Source of the DNA: Saturnia japonica
Taxonomy: Eukaryota > Arthropoda > Insecta > Lepidoptera > Saturniidae
DNA length: 64,000 bases
Assembly (NCBI GenBank): GCA_033032175.1
Contig: CM065310.1
Location: 6,758,001-6,822,000 of the forward strand
Direction: 5' to 3'
In this document: positions 36,010 to 46,876 of the stretch, piece by piece
How positions within the stretch are numbered: the first letter of the stretch is position 1
Layout of the letters: every line of letters starts with the position of its first letter
Translations under genes and position numbers: made by a program
Notes under the pieces: model-generated
The model's database searches: none
Told to the model about the DNA's origin: nothing
Seen by the model: the letters and a program-made list of their open reading frames with translations, nothing else

Positions 36010-36080
36010 AACTACCGGTTCGGAAATCATCCTAGTCATCGAGAAAAACCGGCAAGAAGATCGATCAAGTTTATCTTTTT
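36010..36080 (-). repeat. LINE 3' tail relic
   Basis: 'accggttcggaaatc', 'catcgagaaaaaccggcaag' is the reverse of the 'cttgccgg...ttctcg' tail at 10285-10412. Confidence 0.5.
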
Positions 36081-37964
36081 TCCTTTTTTTTAACTGTATT
36101 ACCTAATAATATTTACAGTTAACAAACGTAATAATAATTTAGCGAGTGTACTTAGAGGGAGTCACTTCAAGACATCACTATAATTCACTTAATGATCCAC
36201 CCTATATGAACTTTTTGACAATAAAACCTGCTTGACATGGACCTTGAACTGATTGTCCAGCAAACCAGTACTGTAATTCGGGGTTCGGGATCTTATTACA
36301 GAACCTAACACTATTGTAATAAATACAGTACACAGTACAGTAACATTCTGTGTGACTAATTTATGTGTATGTAAAAACTGTGGGTACTGACTGGTCTTTG
36401 ACAATCTCTAGTTTGTCAAAGTTTTTACGAGCAAAATTTAATTTTTTGCGATTTTACGAATTTCATTTTAGATTTGTGCCTTGACTAGAGTAACATTACA
36501 CTATTTAATTTTTTTTAAATGAGTTTTGGCCATAATCTCGCCTCAAAAAAACCGCCTATTAATTTATTAACAAAATTATTATAATTGTGTTTATTTAGGT
36601 ATGTAGTACACATGAATGAAAACTTAATATTTGAAATATAAATTAAAACCTCGTACGTGTAGATTACCTACGCTGGTAAAAAAATCATAAAAACTCCGTG
36701 AAATGTATAAAAAATTTGCGACCATAGGTACAAACATAATAGGAAAACACAGATCCTTTATTTTCGAAGTCGGTCAATAACAATAATAAAACGACTTTAA
36801 ATTACTACACTACACGGCCAAATATGGTGATATATTGGTTTATGTAACGAAACGATAAAAGGCTATTGAAGTTCTCCCGATTATGTAGCTACTGTTTTAC
36901 GGTTATTCATGTTTTCTTTCAATTTAATAACAATATACTATGCGTTTAATAAAACAGACACGTACTAATTTTTCAAACTGGAATTACCATTCTCATGTCT
37001 GCCAAATTATGTATAACAGTTATTTTGTAGAACCTACGTACGTTTTTATAGATATTAAAATAAAAATAAAATGCTAAGTTCAATAAACTTTCTAAACTGG
37101 TTACCTTTATCTTAAAACAGTTGTTACCTATACAGAAGTATAAATTGTTATTTATATCATTCAATATTTCTACTTGTTAAATACATTGTTGTTTTGTTTC
37201 ACATAAACATTAAAGCATGTATGAAACTACCTACATGATTTTTTTATAGTATTTTACATCGATCAGAATACTTACTTTAAGGGTCGGTTAATAAAACACC
37301 TGATACTAGCTTTGCGTAGAGGGTCAGGCGTCTCCGGGAATGCAACACCTGTGACCACAATCACTCTCACAGTATGTACCACACAGGTAAAAAGTAATCA
37401 CGATCTTTATAATAACAGTCACTAAAAAAATTAAAATCAAAACGATAATATCACATAAATTCTGTCACATGCTAAATTCGAAAAATATATTCGCGCGTTT
37501 AAAAAAAGAATGACAACAACCGACCACCTGGCAAGAGAGCGGCAAGCGAACTCGATTGCTGACGATAGAGGGGGCGCGGCGCGACGCGGTGTAGTGAAGT
37601 GAATGTACGATAGTGGCGCCGCCACACCTGTCGTATTTCAAATCATACAACTTTCAAGCCTGAGCTATAAACCTACAGTACTTATTGGCGGTTCTACACT
37701 ACGCGACAGAATTCAATGAGTAAGCGTAGAAGTTAATATAAGCGCGAATGGTTTTTTAGACATATTAACGGCTGTCAAGGAAGATCATAGTTAGTAGTTT
37801 ATTATAGGACAAGGATTTCGGATCTCGTTAATGCTACACGAACGTGAAAACTTCTGTAAAGGTTGTATTATTGTAAGTGATTGGCAATCATGGATATTAT
37901 GAGAAATTAAGAGAGATAGAACACAGAGAAATAAATTTCTTTGAATATTTCTTTCTATCTGAGG
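36081..37964. other. Spacer with a GC-rich patch
   Basis: AT-rich apart from 37510-37650, which contains 'gggggcgcggcgcgacgcgg' and many CpG. Overlapping 61-62-codon minus frames there have no domain. It could be a promoter region; no gene can be attached to it from this sequence. Confidence 0.45.
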
Positions 37965-38195
37965 CAGTCCAACCGGTGGAATGCCTCCACCCTACAGAAG
38001 ATCGCTGCCAAATAGACTTGTGTTCCTTAGAGTTCCTGTGAGTGGGGTTTCCAGAGCTCCTTAGGGAATGGGAGTTCAAGGTTAGCAACGCGCTAATTTA
38101 TACGTTATAAAAAGAGTCCGTAGGCTACGGTAGTCACTTACCATCAGGCGGGTCATATATTTGTTTGCCACCTTAAAAAGTAAACAAAAAACTAA
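37965..38195 (+). repeat. Lepidopteran dispersed retro-repeat
   Basis: 'ccaccctacagaagatcgc' and 'gtgagtggggtttcc' resemble 11030-11090. It ends 'cttaccatcaggcgggtc' and 'tttgtttgccacctt', a very common lepidopteran retroelement tail. No ORF. Confidence 0.6.
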
Positions 38196-38301
38196 CAACA
38201 TATTATTTAAACTACGATGAATAATGTCAATGCAACGGACAACCATTGTTTCAAGACACATTTTGCGGTAAAGTTGCACTCGGAACGAATTTTTTTTTTA
38301 A

Positions 38302-39775
38302 TCTATACATATAATAAAAACGTAACTGATCGATGTCTGTACATAGAAGATATATGAGAAAAACTATTATTGGGGGTCTCTATAAACGCAGGAGAACTCA
38401 AAACAATGATTGTTAGAATTTTTGTCTGTTTGTCTGTTTGCCAACTTTTGTGCGCGCTAATCTCAGAAACGGCATAACCGATTTGGAAACGGGTTTCACT
38501 AATATATTCTGGTAAGGTTCACTTAACATTTAGTGTTTGTTTTACTTCAATAAGTTCATAAATAAAAAAGTTATATCGATTTAAAAAATCACGTCGAACA
38601 TTTTTTTGATAAAAATGCTATAAAATAGCACTTCAGTTGAATTCACTGAAATTTTAGCTATCTGTATATTATGGTTTGTAAAACGATGATGATCGAAACC
38701 TTTCATAAAGTTAAAAAATGAAGAGGTTAATAAAATAATTCCAATATATGTTGACCTCAGATCTATGTGTTAAATCATATTAAAAGGGGGTCTGCATAGG
38801 CTGGCTATTGTCAGTTGAATATAGCTGCGCCGCTGCTAGGGATGACAATTCATTTCGAAAAAGATTGATTCAAATCGAACTCTTATGAATCGATTCCTAA
38901 AAAAATCGATGTCTAAAAGATCGATCTCTCAAAAATTGATCTTTTTTCGATTCACTTTCGCATTTGTATTAACAATATATAAATCCCTAAAATAGAAAAT
39001 TAAAAGGGAACCACAACAGTCGATCTTTTGTAATTTTTACCTTACTAAAGTATCAGTTATTATAGAGAAACATAGAAAGGTATAGAGAGAGAGAATTTAT
39101 TACAGGTATATAGTGAAAGAGAATTCATTTCAAAAATTAATTATTATAAACTGTTTTCGTTAATTTGGTGTTGGGTAATAATTTACTGTTAGTATTTTAA
39201 TTGGTAAATGACACTAAAGAGAATGACTGCATATTGAATTGAATAATCCATACCTACTAATATTATTAATGCGAAAGTAATTCTTTCTGTCCTGTTTGTT
39301 GCATTTTCAAGCCTAGACCGCTGAACCAATTTTGAAGAACTTTGGTTGAGAAAGGTCATTGTTTACTTTTGGAAATAAAATTAGAAGGGGTGAAATGAGG
39401 GGTGAAAGTTCGTATAAAAACCTAATTTTGATGAATTTTGATATAAAGATATGTAGGAATTTGGAGAAAGACTTTGGCTACCTTATGTGGTGAAAATAAA
39501 ACTTTAATGGGTGAAATAGGGAATGAAGGCTTGTACGAAGAACCCGTTAAACCAATTTTGATGAATAGAGATACATTGGACCTTGGAGACGGACATAGGG
39601 TACCTTATGGCACAAAGATAAAACATGAAGGGGTCAAATAGGGGATGAAAGATTGTATGAAGAACCCACTATTTCTCAATTTAGGGATATGAAAATTCAT
39701 ATTTATGATTTTAGGAAGAAATAAAAGGGTTTCGCGTTTTTGAAAAATGAATCGGCAGGGGGGTACAATAAGGGA
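38302..39775 (+). repeat. Composite Helitron-like block, copy 1
   Basis: Begins 'tctatacatataataaaa' after an A, as Helitron-like 5' ends do, followed by 'gtctgtttgccaac' and 'ctcagaaacggcataaccg'. A second 5'-type start, 'ccatacctactaatatta..aatgcgaaagtaa', lies at about 39246. The block repeats collinearly at 40018-41222, including 'gaagaacccactatttct' near the end. Non-coding; about 1.2-1.4 kb per copy. Confidence 0.7.
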
Positions 39776-39789
39776 TGATTTATGATACC

Positions 39790-40010
39790 CTACACATAGA
39801 GTGATAAATCCATCTATGATTTTCTATTGCTTTGTCGTGTTTAGAGGCCAGCCAGTGTTTATGCAATAATATAGAGGGGTGGTAGGTATCGCGACCACCA
39901 TACAAATAGCGATAAACCCAACTATGAGTTTCTTTTGGTTCATCGTGTTCAGAGATCAGTCGGTGTATACAGTAATAATATAGTGAGGTGGTAGGGATCG
40001 CGACCACCAT
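39790..40010 (+). repeat. 108-bp satellite-like monomers, two units
   Basis: Two tandem units with a period of about 108 bp, each carrying 'ggtggtag.gatcgcgaccac' and 'gataaa.cca.ctatga'. 'gataaatcc' at 39803 recurs as 'gataaaccc' at 39911. Related monomers are at 42250-42425 and 47455-47600. The pair sits exactly between the two composite blocks. Confidence 0.7.
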
Positions 40011-40017
40011 ATCTACA

Positions 40018-41222
40018 TCTATACATATAATAAAAGCGTAACTGATCGATGTCTGAACATAGAATATATATGAGAAAACTATTATTGGGGGCCTTTTTCA
40101 ACGCAGCAGGACCCAAAACAATGATTGTTACAATTTTTGTGTTTGTCTGTTTGCCAACGTTGGTGCGCGCTAATCTCAGAAACGGCTTAACTGATTTGGA
40201 AACGGTTTCAACTAATATATGTTTGTAAGGTTCACTTAACATTTAGTGTTGGTTTTACTTCAATAAATTCAAAAATAAAAAATTAATCCAATCAATTTAA
40301 AAAATCACGTCGAACATTTGTTCGATAAAAGTGCTATAAAATAGTTCTTCAGTTGTATTCGTTGAAACTTTGAAACTGGTTTGTAAAATGGTGATTATTG
40401 AAAGTTTACATAAAGTTAAAAAATGTACAGTTTCAGAGAATTTGGAACTTTCCAATATGAGGTTGACCTTACATCTATATAATGAATCATATTAATAAGT
40501 GGTCACCCTAGGTTGGATATAATCACGCAAGCAAGTCGAGTGCCGCATCGCTGCTAGGCAATTCAGTCCGAAAAAGATCGATTCGAATCTAACTCTGATG
40601 TATTGATTCACAATAAATCGAGGTATAAAAGATCGATCACTCCAAAAAATCGACCTTCTTTTATTCACTTTTCAGATTTCAGTTAACAATATAAAAATCC
40701 CTATTATAGAAAACAAAAAGGACACCACAACAATCGATCTTTTGCTATTTTTACCATGCTAAAGTATCAGTTAAAGAGAAACAAAGAAAGGTATAGAGAG
40801 AGAGAGAATTAATTTCAAAAATTTATTATTATAAACTGTTGTCGTTATTCTGCTGTTGGGTAATTTACTGACACCATAGAGAACGACAGCATAATGAAAT
40901 GAATAATCCATACTAATATTATAAATGCGAAAGTAACTTTGTCGGTCCTGTCTGTTGCATTTCACGCCCTGAAATAGACGATGAAGGTTTGTACGAAAAA
41001 CGCATCTAAACAAATTTGATGAATTTTGGTATAGAGATAAATTGGACCTTGAAGAAAACATTGGCTTACCTTATGTCGTGAAAATAAAACTTTAAGAGGT
41101 GAAATAGGGGATGAAAGATTGTATGAAGAACCCACTATTTCTAAATTTAGGGTTATGAAAATTCATATTTATGCTATTAGGAAGAAATAACAGTGTTTCG
41201 TGTTTTAAAAAATAACGGTGAT
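40018..41222 (+). repeat. Composite Helitron-like block, copy 2
   Basis: Collinear with 38302-39775 from 'tctatacatataataaaa' through 'gatgaaagattgtatgaaga' and 'gttatgaaaattcatattta', with shorter middle parts. Differences are many small indels and substitutions, so the duplication is not recent. Confidence 0.7.
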
Positions 41223-41229
41223 TTACAAT

Positions 41230-41765
41230 ACACATAGACCGCACTCCTTGATACTAAGCAAAATGTTCCTGAGACATAAACTTACATTATACAAAACATA
41301 TGTCCGTCCTATCATGACATATAAGCTGCGCTACACTCGCACATACGTCAAAGATCAACATTAACAAATTCCAAATCCTCCAAACCCGATTCTTACGTAA
41401 AATTAACAAAGCCCCTTGGTACGTTGGTCGAATCGTATATTAAATATCTTACGCGATCGTACTTCGACACTGCTTCGAATCACGTGAATCCGTTGGTCAA
41501 AGCTGCCGCGACTTAAACCACAAAACCAAACATCCCACTCAAACAACTCCGGTCGCGAATATCTTCACCGAGCCCGTTTATAAGATCGAGGAAATAAACA
41601 AATACTACTCCACCGTCTCTCCAAACAAAGCGTGCTCGCGCCCACGCCCGCGAAACCACCGTTCCCTCCGCAGGGGACGGGCGGCTAATTTCGCTCCCGC
41701 AAACCCGTCATGTCCTCCCTCTCTTACGGCAACTCAAGCCTAGATCCGTTCCCTCGGTATAGAAC
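41230..41765 (+). pseudogene. Jockey-type LINE ORF2 3' fragment
   Basis: Translating 41255-41420 in shifting frames gives the end of a non-LTR reverse transcriptase ORF. It includes a 'LYKTYVRPIMTY' motif, then stretches matching 'naPWYVrN'-type text and a C-terminal part rich in basic residues and proline. Several frameshifts and stops break it. The lead-in encodes 'FLRHKLTLYKTYVRP'. Established: this block lies downstream of the RT catalytic domain in jockey-clade LINEs. No 5' part of the element is present. Confidence 0.7.
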
Positions 41766-42014
41766 CCTTGAGTCATGCAGCCGCTCGCGCGATGCAGGTG
41801 ACACTGCACTTGCAATCACGTAGCTACCTACACACATCATTACACACAATATGTACATACATACATACGTGCACACCACATAAGTACATAGATAAGGGAC
41901 CTTTTTTTTACGATAGTTACTTTCGATCATGTTTCCAGAATACTAAATATATATACATATGTTCATTCCTTTCTCCCAGGAGGCAGGGACATGTTATATG
42001 TATGCGTTAGTTTA
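41766..42014. other. Spacer, no gene seen
   Basis: CA/TA-rich short stretch ('acatacatacatacgtgcac'). Nothing coding. Confidence 0.45.
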
Positions 42015-42240
42015 GCTCGAATTATCTACAGATAGGGAATTAGTCAGTTCGCGACCTTTTCACAATCGCGGTAATAGCCCAAGCCGACGTCCGGCCACTT
42101 TGGCACCTTTGTGCGCATGTTGCTCACGCTTTCGCGGCCGAATGCCTTAAGCGTTCGCCCCCAAGCCTGGTGAAGATGTCAAAGCCATAAGTGGCTCTAT
42201 TTCTTTAGGGCCCCTTAGGCTAACAGTATAGTCAGTGAGA
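42015..42240 (+). repeat. Dispersed repeat family J, copy 1
   Basis: 'tagggaattag.cag', 'ccttaagcg.tcg', 'caagcc.ggtgaag' are shared in order with 50345-50535. GC-richer than its surroundings. It may be the 3' UTR of a LINE, since it follows the jockey fragment here, but at 50345 it stands alone. Confidence 0.6.
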
Positions 42241-42244
42241 AAGA

Positions 42245-42425
42245 AAAAAACCATCTATAATTTTCTTTTGGTTTATCGTGTTCAGAGATTAGTCAGTGTA
42301 TATACAGTAATATAGCGGGGTGGTAGGGATCGCGACCATCATACACATAGTGTTAAACACATGTATGATTTTCTTTTGGTTTGTCGTTTTCCGAGGTCAG
42401 TCCGTGTATAGATACTATTAATAAT
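42245..42425 (+). repeat. 108-bp satellite-like monomers
   Basis: About one and a half units: 'attttcttttggttt.tcgt' recurs about 109 bp apart, with 'ggtggtagggatcgcgacca' between. Related to 39790-40010. Confidence 0.65.
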
Positions 42426-42444
42426 TTAGTAAAGCGGGCGAGTT

Positions 42445-43059
42445 TTTTTTATCTGTTTGTTTAAACATGGTAATCTCTGGACAACTGGTAGTGGTCGGAT
42501 TCGAAAAATTATTTTTGTATATGATAGCCAGATTCACGAATAATAGTATAGGCTATCTGGAACTAAGCTATACCTCTCAGCTAGCCTTAAATATTGATTT
42601 TTGTTTAATTAAGTCGAAGTGGAAGTCTTCCCGAACTACTTTATCCGCATGCGCTGGCGTAATGGTTAGTGATACGTAAATATAATATTGTACAAAAATA
42701 TTGTTCTTTAGTATATCTAAAAAAGTCTCCGATAACATATGCCTATTTCTTAATAGCATAGGCCACAATAAGGTACTTTGCGAGTTTTTATGTTGAAGAT
42801 TAAAAATTGATTTTGAGCTTTATTTTTAGGCTTATTATATTAATCCTTACGAACAAAGTTATTTCATCATAAAAACAATTTAATTTTTTTCTTTTTATAG
42901 TATGTAATTAGGACACATAGTTCAGGAGAAAATGAAAAATTAAAATATTTTTTACTTGCGGGAAGTGATATCAATTATGATAGACTACACGGGTGCGTCG
43001 CGTTGGCGGCGCGGTATTTGTTGGATAAAAACTCGGGTGAAACCGAGGGGCACAGCTAG
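42445..43059 (+). mobile_element. Helitron-like family A, copy 2
   Basis: The best preserved copy of this family in the window. 'tctgtttgtttaaaca' and 'ggtcggattcgaaaaatt' occur near the 5' end, and 'tgaaaccgaggggcacagCTAG' (CTAG at 43056-43059) before T at the 3' end. Collinear with 20040-20580. Non-autonomous. Confidence 0.75.
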
Positions 43060-43969
43060 TGTGGAATAAATGTGGACTCGGCCTCCACGACGCGACGCGC
43101 CGCGCCTCACCGCGCCGCTGGTGCCACATTGTTCGCATAGTAAGCAAAAAGTGTAGAACCGTCCTAAGGTAGTAAAATTAATTTACGGCAAAATTTGTAT
43201 AATATTTATTATCTTTGTGTTAATGTTGCAAATTATAAAATGAAAATGGGTACCGAGTTGATCATGAATCATTTGTAAGTCATGTAGGTATAAATCCTCT
43301 AAGCTTATATTTTTGCCATTAAACGTTTATTAATTGCACTAAAAAAATTATAATGGTCAAAGTTCGCAGCCTTCACAAATCCGTCATGTGATTAATACAA
43401 CTCGCCATCACTATAGTTGTAGTTTTCTATCAATAATTGCTAAATAATAACAGTTAAGATTAACGAAATGTCGTTGAGATGTCCCATGAACATGATGATC
43501 CATGGTTTGGCATATCCAAATGTATTCTTCGACATTTGCGCAGAGTTTTACTAATATGAATTGAAGTAACTCAATGAAGAACAACATTGAGCAATCTTAC
43601 ACGCTTCTTAAATGTTTCCTTAGTACCGCCATCTAGTAATAATATATATAACTTAAAAAAAATCTGCCAAAATGTGTCCTCTCACGGCAAGTTGCAAGAA
43701 GCCCCGAAATTGGAAAATTTACAAGTAGGTAGGTAAATTTCTTAATATTTAAAGATCTAGTGTGTGTTTGTTAGTGATCGTCGAAAATCTGAACGACTTG
43801 ACTGATCTAATAATATAATACTGTAATTTGTTTGATCGAGACAACGGTTCATAGCTGTGTTAGGATCAAATAGGGGGCGCTGTGATCGAGCCATTAAATA
43901 CTGAAATAGGTTATGTAGAACATCTGCCGGGTCAGCTTTGTTATTAAATTTAATAAAGTCGAAAAGTAC
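43060..43969. other. Spacer with GC-rich start
   Basis: 43075-43130 is very GC- and CpG-rich ('cgacgcgccgcgcctcaccg'). The remainder is AT-rich. No gene supported. Confidence 0.45.
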
Positions 43970-44205
43970 CTTGTTTGTCTGTTTAAACCCGCTAATATCT
44001 GGAACTATTAGTAGGATTCAAGAAATGCTTTTTGTATGTGATAGATGCATGAGGCTACAAATCTCAAACCTTAAATATTGATTTTTCTTAAGCAAGTTGG
44101 CAGTGTAAGTGTTCCCGAACTGCTTTATTCGCGTGCACCGGCGTAATGGATAATGATACGTAAATACAATGTTCTACAAAAATATTGGTCCCTAGGATAT
44201 CCCGC
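43970..44205 (+). mobile_element. Helitron-like family A, 3'-truncated copy
   Basis: Matches the first ~240 bp of copies at 20040 and 42445 ('gtctgtttaaac', 'aaatattgatttttctta', 'ccggcgtaatgg', 'caatgttctacaaaaatat') and then stops abruptly. Confidence 0.65.
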
Positions 44206-45046
44206 AATTTCGTCCGAATCATTCGAATCCGAATTTTTTAAACTTATTCCGAGATGCTAATTGTAGATACACATTTAAATATAAGTACATAACCCAAAAA
44301 TGACATATATTATAATATAAGGTATGTAGATAAATTATAAGGCACTTGTTGAAATTCATGCTCGGTTGATTTCCTTAATCCTCCTGGTTCCTCTCAATGA
44401 CAAGAAAAAACTTATTTTTTCGTACTGTCAAATAAGGTAGGTACCATATTATTTAGAGTTACTTCATTAAAGTTAAATATGAGATATCTACCCAAGCAAC
44501 TCAAAAGTTTTTAACAGGTACCTATACCTACCTACATAGCTATGAATTGTGTGTGGCTCTTCTACGTAATAACCTATTCTTAGGTTTTCTGTGTTCAGAT
44601 ATTGTTACTTTTATTGCTAGAGCAGTAGGTAAATAGGGATTAAAAAAAACAATCACAATTAAATATCAAATTCACATAATGTATTTCATTGTTCCGTGCC
44701 CTTAATATTAAAATTCTTTTGTGTCGGGTTCGATAATGATTTTATTCTGTAGTAATACAGGAAAACTAAAAGGCAAATTTGTAGAAATAGGTACTGCATG
44801 ATGATTAACCTACGAAATTTTGATAAACTAATTAAATATATTATAATATGGCACAAACTATGATACAAAATATACATGATGATACATTATAGGTACTATA
44901 TAATATGTAATTAAATCTAATATCACTTTATTTTAATGATATAATTGATGCAGGTGTTGAATTACGAGGGTGATCAGCATAAGAAAGTTACCACACATAT
45001 CTGAAAATAAGAAAGAATTAATTAAAAAATGTATACATAATTCAAT
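44206..45046. other. Spacer, no gene seen
   Basis: AT-rich; no supportable feature. Confidence 0.5.
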
Positions 45047-45375
45047 GATGGCTCAGTTGGTAGCGTGTACGGACACCGCGACGATCGACGTGAGTTCGAA
45101 TCCCAGCAATGAGCCTGAGCTTTCGTTTGAAAAAAAAAAACATCGTGATGAAACGATAACTTGGTGGTAGCTATGACGGCTTTTTCTAATGGCAGCCTGG
45201 CTAGCTACCCTTAAGTTGAAAATCTGTCGCCAAACACCGATTGGTGTGTTCCGGCAGCAGCACTTGACAGCCGGTCTTCCACTAAGTTTAGCGTGCTATT
45301 TGGCCACATCGTCACTTAAGATCAGGTGAAATTGTGGCCACGACGCTAGTCCTTTAACAATAAAAAAAAAAACAT
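45047..45375 (+). repeat. tRNA-derived SINE family B, near full length
   Basis: The head carries an A box ('tggctcagttggtagcg') and a B box ('gagttcgaatcccagc'). The body has 'ttggtggtagctatgacgg', 'gccggtcttccactaag' and 'cacttaagatcaggtg', ending in an A-run. 3' fragments are at 11090-11225 and 26525-26645. Confidence 0.75.
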
Positions 45376-45567
45376 TTCTCTTTTTATGCAAATATATATT
45401 TCAGATGTTACATACAATTTATGTAACATTCTATCTTGGACGAATAAAGTGGTAATTGAATATATATAAAAATTTGAAAATATACATATAATATATGTAG
45501 GACAATTATTCTTTGATTTATTTCTTAGAATATACTTTTACTTCTAATATGTACAATTAATTTCACA
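45376..45567. other. Spacer, no gene seen
   Basis: AT-rich, nothing supported. Confidence 0.45.
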
Positions 45568-45890
45568 ATTCAACACGTCTTCTTATTCTTGTTTTGGCGC
45601 CGCAAAAAGCACTTGCCAGTATCAATATTTTAACGCTTCGTAAAACTTTCCATTATACAAAGTGGGATCTTCTGACAAGATGGTGGTTCTCTTGTCTACT
45701 GAGAACAATCTAGGGAGTTTTTGTGACATCCCAAAATGCATGTTTTCAGCTTTATATTTATAATCCACTTCACATATTACAATATTACATAATAAAGGGT
45801 TAAAAAACTAAGTTAATAAATTAAAAATAAAAACCACAACATGTCACTTTAAGATCCCGCCAAAAACTCCTCAACGTGTCTTTAGTCTTA
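45568..45890 (-). mobile_element. Helitron-like family B copy (minus)
   Basis: Reverse-complement match to 22428-22750: 'cgcaaaaagcacttgcc', 'acaagatggt', 'ccacaacatgtcacttt', 'agatcccgccaaaaact'. The CTAG terminus is not preserved. Confidence 0.65.
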
Positions 45891-46876
45891 CGTCTTACAT
45901 TCGTCTTATTGATTCTCTAAATTTGAAACGTCATACATCCATCCCTTTCACATACCTCTTGCGTTCCATTCCATTTGCAATCCTACAATATATTACTCTT
46001 GTGTCCATTATAATTGAAAAGTACTAGATAATTTAGTATTAAAAGTCGCAGAATAAAGTAGCACATCTCGTATTGCGTAAAATAATGTAACAGTTTTCAT
46101 TTAAGCATAGGTAGATACTTCACAAAAACTTATTATTTATTTACTCTATGTATTTTTTTTATAAGCTTTCTTGTGTTATAACAGTTTCTGCGTATTTTTT
46201 CGCTGAAAATTCATTAGTGTAACAAAAGTCAGAGATTTTATTCGTTTTTAAAGTATCTCCGTTATCAATTACATTTTTTATGAAAATATATACATATCTC
46301 TATTCAAAAACGTTTCTAAAAAAAATATGATAAGTGGTCTTGACCTTTTCTATAAGTAAAATTACTAATAGATACAATGATTTAATTTACTATCTAAATC
46401 ATATATGTATTTCAGAATACAGGTACCATTTTTTTATTATTTTCCCAGTTAAAATATGGTTGTAAATACATACTTACTTTAACTAGCGATCTCACTAAGG
46501 TCGAAATTCGACCAACGACTTTTTGATCATAGACTATTTTCTGTTTGACATTTACAGTATTCATGAACCTAAACAAGTATCTACATCACTTGCTATCACT
46601 TTTCGTTGAGTGACAATGTCAATATTTTGGTGGGTCTAAGTTCAATGGCACTGGTCGGTTTAGGGTTCGCAGTATTAATATACTTCATTTAATATATTAG
46701 TAACAGATATTATAGATAAATTTTAGCTTTCTGCATTCTTTCTCCATATAAACTCTTACCATGTCAAATCTCACAGGCTTTCGTACACGCAATACGCTTA
46801 AAAGCTTTTGCTTCACGTATTAATTTAAAGATAATTATTATCGAAGATAGGTAAATAAAATAATACTGTTCCTTAC
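45891..46876. other. Probable downstream intron of the CUB gene
   Basis: Follows the donor 'gtaagg' (46876-46871, minus) of the last exon found. I could not identify the next minus-strand exon. The reading frame continues past the donor for about 37 codons, but that text looks like translated intron. Confidence 0.45.

Noticed and set aside
38302..40010. CRISPR-like or regular short-spacer repeats
   Set aside because: Repeat units are long, diverged and transposon-like; this is a eukaryotic genome and no regular repeat-spacer pattern is present.
46764..46876. C-terminal extension of the last CUB exon to a stop at 46764
   Set aside because: A good donor 'gtaagg' lies at 46876 and the text after it is low-complexity and hydrophobic, like translated intron.
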